Shown one piece after another: positions 12,070 through 22,321 of a DNA stretch of 64,000 bases. The translations under genes were made by a program, and so were the position numbers. Below the pieces are notes generated by a model that was not told the DNA's origin, ran no database searches, and was given only the letters and a program-made list of their open reading frames with translations. Each line of letters starts with the position of its first letter. Positions within the stretch are counted from its first letter, which is position 1. Source of the DNA: Agriotes lineatus (lineage: Eukaryota; Arthropoda; Insecta; Coleoptera; Elateridae); contig CALNHX010001042.1 in NCBI GenBank assembly GCA_940337035.1, positions 62,001-126,000 of the forward strand, given 5' to 3'.

Positions 12070-12800
12070 TGATATATCAGCTAGGACCGTATATCGAACC
12101 ATTGCGGAATGTGAATAGGGTATCCATTGTACGAACCTTCCGAAAAGTGGAATACCAGGACTGTTCACCCTCCAGCAGTGCAGAAGAGTGGTAAGAAGTG
12201 CTAAAGATAAGGTTGGTGTGTCTGTGAGGAAACTAGCCAGGGAGAATCGGACTTCTGCCACCACTATTTGTAGAATTTTAGCCAGAAGTGGTTACAAATA
12301 CCACAGAAAACAAAACTGTCCAAAATACACCCCTAACCAACTAGCTCGAATACCCCGATGTTGGCCCGACTTGGCTTCTTGCTATTATGCTAGAGAAAAA
12401 CAAAATTGGCCTCGACAGCATAACATTCCTTATGTACCAAAAAATAATAACCCACCGAACTTGCCGCAGGCTCGCCCCATCGAAGACTTTTGGGCACTTT
12501 TGGCACGAAAAGTGTACGACAGAGGACGGACAGCCTAAAATGGGGACCAACTACGTCGTACAATTTTGACTAAGATCAGGAAAATTGATGTAGGCGCCTC
12601 CCAGACACTTATGAGAGGTGTCCGAAAAAAATTGAGCCTCCTGGAACAGCACGGGCCGTTTCATATAATTAAATAATTAAATTATGTTCTCAGGTAGTCC
12701 ACTTATTTTAAGAAAAACATAATTTCTAATAAAAGTTTGTCGTGTTAAAAATATTTGAGTTTTTATTTTGTGCCAAAACTTATGAAACATACGTTATTAA
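12070..12800 (+). pseudogene. Tc1/mariner element with deleted catalytic core
   Basis: Plus strand. 12080-12330 encodes the N-terminal helix-turn-helix region of a mariner-type transposase (GVSVRKLA, then TSATTICRILARSGYKY). The frame then jumps directly to the C-terminal catalytic part: WPDLASCYYA with the second Asp, then NPPNLPQARPIEDFW with the third acidic residue (about 12360-12500). The terminal ASQTLMRGV block lies near 12598-12622. The segment with the first catalytic Asp is gone, as expected for an internal-deletion derivative. A frameshift or stop lies near 12536. The AT-rich 3' part to about 12800 is probably the untranslated end with one TIR, but the TIR pair cannot be confirmed. 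Confidence 0.85.
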
Positions 12801-13144
12801 TGATGCATTATCACACAAATGTATTGTACAAAATTTTATCTACAACCACCCAAAATTGAGAAAAGTGCATTAAGAAAAATATCAGATCTGTCATATTCAG
12901 AAATATTTTAGTAGACAAATGTCATTGTCATTCATTTGACACTACTTCAGTTAGGTAATAAAGCCATTACACCACTAGTGGCGACAATGAATGGATAATT
13001 TACAAAATATTCAATGCAAGAAGGCGGTAAACTTATGCGGCGTTTTCAAATTGCATTAGTACGATACTAGGGTATCGCATTTTTGAGTCAACCAGGCATG
13101 GAATTTTGCAATTAGGTACATTTGTGTGTTTTACGCTGTTTAAA
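12801..13144. other. No gene recognised
   Basis: AT-rich sequence between the mariner remnant and the GC-richer island; no supported feature. Confidence 0.45.
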
Positions 13145-14832
13145 TGTTGTCAGGTCATTTTGTATTTTAATTAGCCACCTAGGCTTTAGGGCAGCGTGCC
13201 CGTATGCTAAACCCTTTTAGTTACTTATTTGGCTTCATCGCCTAATTCCATAATAATGATTTTGCACATATTTGGCCTCAAGCCCAGTATTTCTCGTCAT
13301 CCGGGGCACCCCTTTGTTGGTACTTTGACAATCGGGTGTTAACGCTCGCAGGATTTCCGAACCTTCTAGAATTTACGCTGTTGGTGTGACTGCGAGGCCT
13401 CGCTCTGTCTTCGTTACCGGCACTTATTTGTTTTATTGGGCGCCTCGCCATTGGCTGTCTTTGTCACCGGCACTTATTTGTTTTATTGGGCGCCTCGCCA
13501 TTGGCTGTCGAGAGTCACGTGGTAACGCCGTTTTGGCTCACGCCACGGCGGGGGTCGGAACGCTGCTTGCTTGGGCAGTTCTACTCAGGCGATTGAACAA
13601 GGGAGGTGTGTGTGTGTCGTTAACGGCGATCTTATTGCGCCAAGGCGTAGGTGTGATGGAATTCCATGCCCGGTTCTACGTCGTCACGTAAGGGAGTGTT
13701 CCCTTTAGCTCGTTATGCGAGGATTCCGTTGAGGTAGGACATCACTTGGGCTAGTTTGGCCGTCGTAGCGGCGTTTGTTGAAGCGCCAGCCTTTGTCGCC
13801 ATTTTGGGCGCATCCAGACCATTCACACGTCGGCCGTTTTAGCGGCGAATGAATTGCCACAGGCAACCTGTTTCCCGCAAGCTGGACCGCACGCTGATCT
13901 CTTGGATCGTCACCAATAAAATTAAGGTATTTGTAACCATTGCATTATACTAACTTCTCGTGCGCGAGCTGTGCGCTTAATCATGTGAATAACTGTGAAA
14001 TCTTGTGCACCGTTAAAAACGTACCCTTCGCATCTTAAATCGTTGTCGGGAAGTGGCGTCGCTCGCTCATTTTTGATCTAATCACTTCCCTCACTTGGAC
14101 TTTGCTGTGTTTGCCCAAATTATCATGTGAGCATTTTTTTTTATGAACAAACGTTCCCGTTGTGGGACTCATATGTCAAACTGCTTTTGATGTTGTACAG
14201 TTATGGGTGTTGTTTAGTAACCGTAGTGCGCCCATCAGCTGATGCTTATTTATAAGGGTTAACGCAATGTTTGCGGCACGCTTTGCTGCCCCAATGTAAG
14301 ACTGGACCAATAGACGCTTATCTAAGCAAGAGACGCTTTATTCTTGGTCGCTTTGTGCATGTTCTGTTTCAGTGTGCGGCCATCATTGAGGAGATGAATG
14401 TACGGTGGAGCCAGTGAGATCATAGCGTGCAGGTAGGCTTGGTGGTCACATTGCCGTGGCTGAAAAAGCCCCCTTCATGATCTAAGTATTTTTGCCATCA
14501 CGAAAACGTTGTGTGAGTTTATAATTCACGAGTACCCCTATCGACGGAGTGTCTTGAATACTTCGCCCCGTCTAACCGCCCAGGCCCGGTTATTCGGGTT
14601 AAGACAGGCTTGGTGGCGCCCTCATAATTTTGACGTACCCTATATATATACCTCAACACGCTTGCCCAGAACGTATCGTGTGACTCACGCCCGACTCCCT
14701 GAGCGTTCCAGCCGTGGCCTTTAGCCCGTTTTTAGCAAATCTCAGGGCAAGTGTGCCAGTTTTCCAGGACTGATTCCCTGGTGCGATGCTCACCTTGGGT
14801 GGGTGTCGTAAAGTTGTTTTAATACCGTAACA
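13145..14832. repeat. GC-rich, LTR-like or promoter-like island
   Basis: Base composition shifts sharply toward GC over about 1.7 kb. The stretch opens TGTTGTCAGG and can be closed at CCGTAACA, giving LTR-like TGTT/AACA ends, but the flanking bases do not form a clear duplication. It holds AATAAA near 13915, TATAAG near 14250 and a tandem 50-bp repeat with CCAAT-type motifs (13407-13506). Open frames at 13386-13691 and 14509-14724 match nothing I know. It may be a solo LTR of a large Gypsy-like element or an old promoter region. Confidence 0.4.
13407..13506. repeat. Tandem 50-bp duplication with ATTGG motifs
   Basis: Two adjacent units of 50 bp differ at about two positions. Each contains TTATTGGGCGCC and CCATTGGCTG, that is, two inverted CCAAT boxes, plus GC-rich sequence. 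This is the arrangement of a duplicated promoter or enhancer element, such as an LTR U3. Confidence 0.85.
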
Positions 14833-15570
14833 ATGTTATCGGATTTTGCCCGTTTAGTTCAATTTCTCACTCAAAAAACGTAATTTTCTGGACGCATTTA
14901 ACACTTGCACGACAGTATATATAGGTAGCCCTATACTAGTACATCGTTTAAAACAAACAAATAGAAATAAATCAATAATTATGATGAACCAATATCGTCT
15001 AATGAAGTTATTTTAAATTATATTTTTACCGTAGGTATTGTAATCTGCAATGTACTTACCGCAACTATAGTTTTAGCGTCTTCCACAATAAATATTAGTT
15101 TCACTATTACAACGTATTTACATATCACAGCTACATACACTCACCAATGCACTCTTTGTGCACGCGTCGTATAAAATGCGAATATTGCTGTTATTCGACT
15201 CGTCAGAGGAAATCATATATTGGGCTTCTATTGCTTGTGAAAGACCCTATTCCGATTTGCTTAATATGTAGCTTAATACGACCTTATGGTATTTATTGGG
15301 TTAAGAAAGAGATAAACATAGTGGTAAATATTCGAGAAGGTTTGACGCTTAATTTAATTATGACATTTGTCAACTAAACATGCGTACTAAAATAATATTT
15401 TCGTATGGCCATCTCTTTCTTACTCAAGCATTCTATTTTGTTATTTATGTTATCTCATTGCTGTTATATATAATTATGGCCCCATCCGTATATTTACATA
15501 CTAGTTCTTCATAAAGGTCGTTCCCTTGGTTTCTGATTTACAATCGATGCATTCTGAACTACAATTGATG
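14833..15570. other. No gene recognised
   Basis: AT-rich. A 76-codon frame (15147-15377, plus) has no recognisable feature. Confidence 0.45.
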
Positions 15571-15762
15571 CATAAGACGAAGAAGAATCTACTGAATATA
15601 CTAGAAATAATGAAGTCGATCGTACTGAGATAGATGTTGAAGAATCAGATGCGCAAGATGGAAATGAAGAGGTAATGTACGACGAGGAAGCAGCTGAATC
15701 CCCGTCAGCTGTAAACAGGAAAGGAATAAAAATTATTTCCCCTGCACGATACTTAAATTAAA
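15571..15762 (+). pseudogene. Acidic coding fragment, possible piggyBac N-terminus
   Basis: A clearly non-random frame of about 64 codons is rich in Asp and Glu (DEEESTEYTR, then DVEESDAQDGNEE) and ends KIISPARYLN before a TAA. It has no upstream Met because a stop lies just before it. Acidic N-termini are common in piggyBac transposases, and a piggyBac catalytic domain begins downstream after an interposed repeat, so it may be the separated N-terminus. It could equally be the tail of an LTR-element polyprotein. Confidence 0.4.
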
Positions 15763-15763
15763 G

Positions 15764-16357
15764 ATCTGGTGTGATACACGCACACAACTTCCTTTTATAG
15801 AGATTTTATAATTACCCAAAAATGTGATTTTTAACTTTTAAGCATTTGTCAATTTTTTTCAAAATCTACAAATTCTACAGAAACTGTACAAAATAGAGCG
15901 TTAGTGCAAGAGACAAATTTTCTCTGAAATTTTTTACCTAAATTCAAAAATGTAATAATATACCGGGTGTTCTAATTAAAATAAGAATTAATAAAAGAAA
16001 TAGGAAAAAAACAAAAGAAACTCATTTTAGAGGTATTCAGCTGAAAAATCAGCTATTTCACATCAATGCACATTAAAAATGTAAAGTTTAAAAAAAATCG
16101 TTGAAGCCGCTTTGAAAAAAGCTTGCTATCGCATCAACATAGTACACGAAACTTATATATATGAAGTTTCAACGCAAAACCTCTTTTCGTTTTTGAGATA
16201 TTCTGTTCACAGACGCACAGACAGACACACAGACAGACCAATGAACAAAAACGTGTTTTTCGGGTTCAGGGGACTCTAAAACGTGAAGAACTGTTGAAAA
16301 CTCAATTACGAATTTTTGGGATGAATCCAATATACTTCCTTTATCGTAAAAACAAGT
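15764..16357 (-). repeat. Dispersed 600-bp repeat, copy A
   Basis: It is the reverse complement, with moderate divergence, of 20836-21505. Shared landmarks on the minus strand include AAAGGAAGTAT, TTGGATTC, a TCTGTCTG-rich tract, GAACAGAATATCTC and a terminus with GTGTATCACACCAGAT. It has no coding capacity. The minus-strand frame 16169-16366 is only the repeat read through. The two copies lie in opposite orientation around the piggyBac remnant and the zinc-finger gene. Confidence 0.85.
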
Positions 16358-16374
16358 AAAAAACAAAATGTTTG

Positions 16375-17858
16375 TAATTTTTTCTTTATTTCAAATCAAA
16401 ATCGAAATTTCGCGTCACAGATAAATTAGCTGCGTGCGTATTATGTTCGAAAAGTTTAACGAAATGTGCAAAAGAAATTATTCTGTTGGTGAATACGTCA
16501 CATTAGACGAAATGTTGTGGTCATGCAGAGGGCGGTGCAGCTTCCGTGTTTACATTCTTATTTATTTATTTATTTATTTTGCACTCAGCCAACAGCCGTT
16601 AGGCCAATTATAGGCGTCGCTGTGCATTTATGGGGACTTCCAACCCCACTAACGACAGCCATAATGTTGTTATGACCGCCGGGACCAACTATTTCCGTGA
16701 CAGCCGTATCACGAGGCGCCGAGAGATACAGCCGTGGAACTCCCATCCAAGTTCTGACCAGAGAGAGCGTTGCTTAACTCTGCTGATCGAACGTGGACGC
16801 TTGTTGAAGCTACACCACCCGGGACCAAATAAGCCCAGCAAATATGGTTTGAAATTATTTGCTACCGTGGATTCCAGAACATTTTACTGCTTACATATGG
16901 AAATCTATGCAGGGGCTCAACCAGATGGCCCGTTCAAAATTGATAATTCTTCAGGAGCTGTGATTCAAAGAATGACACAACATATTTACGGAAGTGGTAG
17001 AAACGTCACTATGGACCGTTGGTTTATAAGTATACCGGTTATGAAGGAACTGTTGTATGTACATAATCTTACAGTCGTTGGTACAATCATGGCCAACCGA
17101 AGAGGACTCCCACGTGAGGTGACGCATGTTAAGGACAGACCTGTTAATTCATCATTTTTTGCATTTGGTGATAAAATGACGTTAGTTTCACATGTACCTA
17201 AATGAAACAAAAACGTGCTGGTTCTTTCCTCCATGCATCACAATTACACTGGTGACCAAAAAAAACCAGAAATGATCTCTTTCTATAACAGGACAAAAAG
17301 CGGAGTAGATGTTGTAGATAGAATGGTTACATCGTATAATGCTGCAAGAAACACAAAACGTTGGCCGATGGTTGTATTTTATGGATTGTTGAATATTGGT
17401 GCCATAAGTGCAAATTTTGCAATACTTGTATTTGTTTACAACACATACAACCATGTAGTCCAGACTGCGCAGTAAATAAGGCCTAGCAAGTTTGACACGT
17501 CATATTTTGTGTATATCAAACAGTATTCGGTTATTTGTTTTTTCTAGTTACTTCATGTTTATTGTTTAGCATATGAAACATATTATTTTAATTTTTTTAT
17601 AACATTAGAAATACACTTAATACTAATAAGAACATGTAAAAATGTAAGGTAATTTTCAATAAATAAAAAAATTATATTATTTCTTTTTTCTGTGACTGCT
17701 TTTTCATAGATGATGGCAAAATAAGTGGTTGTAACTACATATAACAATAAAACAAAATATTAGTAGTTTATCAACAAAATAACGACAATTATATAATGGG
17801 CCTGTAAGGCCCAACCCGTGGAGCCGTGTAATTCTAAAACCACCCGTGGAACGGAGGG
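16375..17858 (+). pseudogene. piggyBac transposase remnant with 3' terminus
   Basis: The plus strand encodes part of a piggyBac DDE transposase. The order is a TDKLAA block, FEKFNEMCK, TLDEML with the first Asp (about 16506), CRGRC, then, after a SINE insertion, PGPNKPSKYGLK. Next come NVTMDRWF with the second Asp and VVGTIMANRRG. An in-frame TGA at 17205-17207 interrupts the frame, which continues as SSMHHN and SGVDVVDRM (third Asp region) to YNHVVQTAQ and a stop at 17473-17475. There is a frameshift near 16435 and no Cys-rich C-terminal domain. The 3' end is marked by an inverted CCCTCCGTTCCACGGG terminus abutting TTAA at 17859-17862, the canonical piggyBac target. The 5' end is missing or separated. 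Confidence 0.9.
16557..16816 (-). mobile_element. 5S rRNA-derived SINE (SINE3-like) inserted in piggyBac
   Basis: On the minus strand, 16805-16735 resembles the internal promoter of 5S rRNA: AGTTAAGCAACG (box A region) followed by GGTCAGAACTTGGATGGGAG (intermediate element and box C). The body then runs to a tail of TTTA repeats on the plus strand (AAAT repeats in sense) at 16558-16580. It splits the piggyBac frame between VYI and PGPNKPS. Sense orientation is opposite to the host transposase. A target duplication is not obvious. The first about 60 codons of the open frame starting at 16630 are antisense SINE, not transposase. Confidence 0.82.
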
Positions 17859-17862
17859 TTAA
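17859..17862. other. piggyBac 3' target site TTAA
   Basis: TTAA directly follows the piggyBac terminal sequence GTGGAACGGAGGG. The same junction and flank occur at 63806-63809. Confidence 0.85.
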
Positions 17863-18108
17863 GTATACACATAGTTGCATTCATAAATTAGGAATTATTC
17901 CACTGCCATACTAGATGAAAATAATTTCATCACGTTACTCCAAAAGGTACACAATGTATATTATGAATGTTTACAGCCACAAACACTAAAATGGTCGATA
18001 GGGTGGTTTTACTGTAACTACTGTATTTAGATAACTTCTAAAAAAGTCGCCAGTATGAACTGCAAAAGTCCATACAAATACATGAATAAACAATATCCAC
18101 ATAAACTT
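17863..18108. other. 3' flank of zinc-finger gene, duplicated at window end
   Basis: No coding sequence. At least 17863-18053 recurs nearly unchanged at 63810-64000. The rest is the immediate downstream region of the zinc-finger gene on the minus strand. Confidence 0.8.
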
Positions 18109-20370
18109 TTAAAGTTTTTCTACTTTATGCATCTTCATATGATTTACTAATGTAGGTTTTTGCGCTGCTTTATATTCGCAAGTTGAACAGGAATAAAGTT
18201 TTTCTCCTGTATGTGTCCTCATATGTCTAACTAAATCACTTTTTAACGCTGCTTTATAATTGCAAATAGAACATGAATAAGGTTTTTTTCCTGTATGTGT
18301 CTTAACATGTTTAACTAAATCACTTTTTTGCGCTGCTTTATAATTGCAAATAGAACATGAATAAGGTTTTTCTCCTGTATGCGTCCTGGTATGGCTTATT
18401 AAAGTACTTTTATGTGATGCTCTATAATCGCAAATAGAACATGCATAAGGTTTTTCTCCTGTATGTATGTTCAAATGGTTCACTAAACCACTGTTTTGCG
18501 CTGCTTTATAATTGCAAATAGAACAGGAATAAGGTTTTTCTCCTGTATGTGTCCTCATATGTCTAAGTAAATCACTTTTTTGTGCTGCTTTATAATTGCA
18601 AATAGAACATGAATACGGTTTTTCTCCTGTATGTGTCTTAATATGTTTAACTAAATCACTTTTTTGCGCTGCTTTATAATTGCAAATAGAACATGAATAA
18701 GGTTTTTCTCCAGTATGTATCTTCAAATGGTTCACTAAAGCACTGTTTCGCGCTGCTTTAAAATTGCAAAAAGAACAGGAATAAGGTTTTTCTCCTGTAT
18801 GTGTCCTCAAATGTCTAAATAAATCACTTTTTAGTGCTGCTTTATAATTGCAAATAGAACATGAATAAGGTTTTTCTCCTGTATGTGTCTTAATATGTTT
18901 AACTAAATCACTTTTTTGCGCTGCTTTATAATTGCAAATAGAACATGAATAAGGTTTTTCTCCTGTATGTGTCCTCATATGTCTAACCAAGCAACCTTCC
19001 CGTGTTGCTTTATACTCACAAATAGAACATGAGTAAGGTTTTTCTCCTGTATGTGTCTTAACATGTTTAACTAATTCACCTTTTCTCGCTGCTTTATAAT
19101 TGCAAATAGAACATAAATAAGGTTTTTCTCCTGTATGAGTTCGCATATGTTGAATGAAGTTACCTTTCTCTGCTGCTTTATAATCACAAATAGAACATGA
19201 ATAAGGTTTTTCTCCTGTATGTGTCCTCATATGTCTAACCAAGCAATCTTTCCGTGTTGCTCTATAGTCACAAATCGAACATAAATAAGGTTTTTCTCCT
19301 GTATGTGTCTTAATATGTTTAACTAAATCACTTTTTTGCGCTGCTTTATAATTGCAAATGGAACAGGAATAAGGTTTTTCTCCTGTATGTGTCCTCATAT
19401 GTCTAAGTAAATCACTTTTTAGTGATGCTTTATAATTGCAAATAGAACATGAATAAGGTTTTTCTCCTGTATGAGTTCGCACATGTTGAATGAAGTTACC
19501 TTTGTCTGCTGCTTTATAATCACAAATAGAACATGAATAAGGTTTTTCTCCTGTATGTGTCCTCATATGTCTAAGTAAATCACTTTTTAGTGCTGCTTTA
19601 TAATTGCAAATAGAACATGAATAAGGTTTTTCTCCTGTATGAGTTCGCACATGTTGAATGAAGTTACCTTTCTCTGCTGCTTTATAATCACAAATAGAAC
19701 ATGAATAAGGTTTTTCTCCTGTATGTGTCCTCATATGGTTATCCAAGCAATCTTTCCGTGTTGCTTTATAGTCATAAATAGAACTTAAATAAGGTTTTTC
19801 TCCTGTATGTGTCTTAACATGTTTAACTAAATTACCTTTTTGCGCTGCTTTAAAACTGCAAATAGAACATGAATAAGGTTTCTCTTCTGTATGAGTTCGC
19901 ATATGTTGAACGAAGATGACTTTCTCTGTTGCATTATAATCACAAATAGAACATGAATAAGGTTTTTCTCCCGTTTGTGACCTCATATGTCTAACTAAAT
20001 TATGTTTATAGGTTGTTTTATTCTGGCAAATTGCACATGAGTGAAACTGTATCATATTGATCTTCATATTTTTCAGGGAATTACTACTATCTTCTGCTTC
20101 ATAATCACAAACCTTAGCAACATCTGGTTCTTCAGAGGGGCTTCCACTTGCTGCACACGTAACAAGGAATTCATCTTTTAAATCAACTTCTTCCTGTTTA
20201 ATAGCCAACCCACGATAAACCGTATTATCGGTAGTGCCTTCAACGTTCTCTTGCTTTACGTCTAAGTCTCTAACTATTCTATTTTCATCCAGTTTCCCCA
20301 GTGGTTCCTGTACCATGCGTGTCATTGCATTACACGAATTATATGCAACCAATTTATGTTGCACCTCCAT
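18109..20370 (-). CDS. C2H2 zinc-finger protein with 23 tandem fingers
   Basis: The 753-residue frame is uninterrupted. Residues 1-108 form an acidic, low-complexity N-terminus with two sumoylation-type motifs (VKQE at 38-41, IKQE at 58-61) and no ZAD, BTB or KRAB domain. Residues 109-752 are 23 units of exactly 28 residues joined by TGEKP linkers. Unit 1 has its last His replaced by Gln, and unit 4 lost both Cys; the other 21 keep C2H2. Many helices repeat: QKSDLVK in units 9, 14, 17 and 21, and LKSDLLR in units 6 and 8. This implies a nuclear, sequence-specific DNA-binding protein. The frame stays open upstream of the ATG to a TTTTGTTTTCAG acceptor at 20416, so an upstream exon is likely and the true start could lie there. 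The target is unknown. Confidence 0.9.
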   Translation of the reverse strand: MEVQHKLVAYNSCNAMTRMVQEPLGKLDENRIVRDLDVKQENVEGTTDNTVYRGLAIKQEEVDLKDEFLVTCAASGSPSEEPDVAKVCDYEAEDSSNSLKNMKINMIQFHSCAICQNKTTYKHNLVRHMRSQTGEKPYSCSICDYNATEKVIFVQHMRTHTEEKPYSCSICSFKAAQKGNLVKHVKTHTGEKPYLSSIYDYKATRKDCLDNHMRTHTGEKPYSCSICDYKAAEKGNFIQHVRTHTGEKPYSCSICNYKAALKSDLLRHMRTHTGEKPYSCSICDYKAADKGNFIQHVRTHTGEKPYSCSICNYKASLKSDLLRHMRTHTGEKPYSCSICNYKAAQKSDLVKHIKTHTGEKPYLCSICDYRATRKDCLVRHMRTHTGEKPYSCSICDYKAAEKGNFIQHMRTHTGEKPYLCSICNYKAARKGELVKHVKTHTGEKPYSCSICEYKATREGCLVRHMRTHTGEKPYSCSICNYKAAQKSDLVKHIKTHTGEKPYSCSICNYKAALKSDLFRHLRTHTGEKPYSCSFCNFKAARNSALVNHLKIHTGEKPYSCSICNYKAAQKSDLVKHIKTHTGEKPYSCSICNYKAAQKSDLLRHMRTHTGEKPYSCSICNYKAAQNSGLVNHLNIHTGEKPYACSICDYRASHKSTLISHTRTHTGEKPYSCSICNYKAAQKSDLVKHVKTHTGKKPYSCSICNYKAALKSDLVRHMRTHTGEKLYSCSTCEYKAAQKPTLVNHMKMHKVEKL

Positions 20371-20415
20371 TCTTGTTATAAATTATGACAAGTCCGTATT
20401 TATTAACTGCAATAT

Positions 20416-20433
20416 CTGAAAACAAAACAAAAC
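20416..20433 (-). promoter_or_regulatory. Probable 3' splice site upstream of the zinc-finger ATG
   Basis: On the minus strand a pyrimidine-rich run (GTTTTGTTTTGTTTTCAG) ends 45 nt before the ATG. It fits an intron acceptor joining an upstream exon, coding or 5'UTR, that I cannot locate. Confidence 0.55.
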
Positions 20434-20835
20434 GAACTTTAGTGAAGTTTATTTTTTAAAATAATAGCACACATCCTATGTCTGAATTCTAACTTTTTAC
20501 TTACATCGAATATAATAAATGCACTGAAAGAATCGCCTTATACAGAAAATGGGATAGCAGCAAAAGTAAATGTACGATAACAGAGAAACCGGAAACCAGA
20601 ATTATTAGAAACAAATAGCAGAGCAGCAGGATTGCTCCAAGAGTCATAACACATGAAGTGGTGGTACTTGTGGTAGTGTAAAGTCTAAAGTCCCTGCTAT
20701 AGTTAACTAATAAGTAAATATTCTTTAATTTCCAGTGCAGTCGTCATCGAAGCACAAAGCAGGGGCGTATCAAGGTAGGAAGAAATTATTTTGTTGTTGT
20801 ATTACCGACTATGTCTCCTTTATTTCAATTTTTAC
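20434..20835. other. Upstream region of the zinc-finger gene
   Basis: AT-rich, with no recognised exon or promoter motif. If the acceptor at 20416 is used, this is intron. Confidence 0.4.
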
Positions 20836-21505
20836 TTCCTTTTACAATAAAGGAAGTATTGGATTCACCCCAAAAATGCAAAATTGAGTTTTCAACAAAT
20901 CTTCACGTTTTAGAGTCTCCTGAACACAAAAAAACATATTTTTTTTCATTGGTCTGTCTGCCTCTGTGTGTGTCTGTGAACAGAATATCTCAAAAACGAA
21001 AAGAGGTCTGGCGTTGAAACTTCATATATAAGTTTTGTGTACTATGTAGATGAGACAGCAAGCTTTTGAAGAAAATCGCATAACCGGAAGTAGGTGTTTA
21101 CTTTTGTGATTTTTCAGTTTTTTTCGATTTTTTCAAAAACGGCTCTAACGATTTATTTTTAACTTTATATTTTTATTACATTTTTAATGTGTATTGATGT
21201 GAGATAGGTGATTTTCCAGTTGAATACTTCTAAAGAGGGTTTCTTTTGTTTTTTTTCTATTTTTTTATTAACTCCTATTTTAAATAAAACATCCGGTATA
21301 TTATTACATTTTTGAATTCACCTTAATATTCTATAGAAAATTTGTCTCTTCAACTAACGCTCTATTTTGTACCGTTTTTGTAGAATTTGTGATTTTTGAA
21401 ATTTTTTGACAAATGGTTAAAAATTAAAAATGAAATTTTTGACTAATTATAAGATCACTGTAAAAGGAAGTTGTGTGAGTGTATCACACCAGATTTTTGT
21501 AAATG
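20836..21505 (+). repeat. Dispersed 600-bp repeat, copy B
   Basis: Inverted relative to copy A (15764-16357). It opens with a small palindrome (CTTCCTTTTACAATAAAGGAAG split by a few bases), has the TCTGTCTGCCTCTG tract near 20955, and ends at TATCACACCAGAT. It is noncoding. Internal motifs ending CATCCGGTATA resemble the termini of hairpin elements elsewhere in the window. Confidence 0.85.
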
Positions 21506-21951
21506 GTGTTTGCTTACACAAGGTTGTAAGACAACGTCGAGTGTATAGTTTAATTTAAAGTAACATTTTTCGGGCAACCACGTGTCTTGTGGATGTGACT
21601 CAATCAAGTGACGATTTACCTTAATATATTAATGCTACTAAAGTACCATTATTTCAATTAAGTTTTAACAATACTTTATACAGGGTTTTCAAAGTTAAGC
21701 AGGCACTATTGCTAACTTCGTTATTATTGGAGCTACAAAGTTAGTTAAATAGTCAAACTAGTAGTATTTTTTTCGCCAATTACGATGGTGAAAACGGAAT
21801 CAAAATCGAACAACTCGTTCGCGAGTTATATCAAAAAGTTCAATTTTTTCAAATGGGACACTCAGTATAAAATATTCAAAATCGATAGGAAATTGAATTC
21901 TGAACAAAAAGTGTCCTATGTCCTTTTATCCTCATCTCAAAACTGACAAAG
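21506..21951. other. No gene recognised
   Basis: Spacer between repeat copy B and the BEL/Pao insertion. Confidence 0.45.
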
Positions 21952-21956
21952 GTATT
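21952..21956. other. BEL/Pao target-site duplication, left (GTATT)
   Basis: GTATT directly precedes the 3' LTR (plus-strand left) and recurs at 27195-27199 after the 5' LTR. Five bp is the usual BEL/Pao length. Confidence 0.9.
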
Positions 21957-22170
21957 TGGATATTTTGTCATCCTCTTGAAGGAATCATTTAAAACACCGC
22001 CGTGGTAAATTGTAAATGCTTTATTTATTAGCTACACATGGCGTCACGCTGGACGCTGTTGCTGTGTTGAGAGCTAGAATGCTACTGTCGTTATTAACAA
22101 CACATTGTCAGTTCGAGTGCGCTCAAAGAACGCGCACGTCGCAGTTGCCATATCAACTTTAAACTTAACA
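21957..22170 (-). repeat. BEL/Pao 3' LTR
   Basis: 214 bp, near-identical to 26974-27194 apart from a missing 7-bp TACCCGC stretch close to the end. Confidence 0.92.
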
Positions 22171-22321
22171 TAAGTCGCCCCCTTGAAGGGTTGGACCTTC
22201 AACATAAACACATACAAATGTTTTCTTAATACTAAGACATACATATTTAAGTAAAAGTATAGCATTAAAAGTAAATCGATCGAAGTGTAATTTCGCAAAC
22301 TATAAGCCGCCGCCTCGAGTG

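Noticed and set aside
16630..16815. N-terminal 60 codons of the open frame at 16630 as transposase
   Set aside because: This part is antisense SINE; piggyBac similarity begins only at PGPNKPSK.
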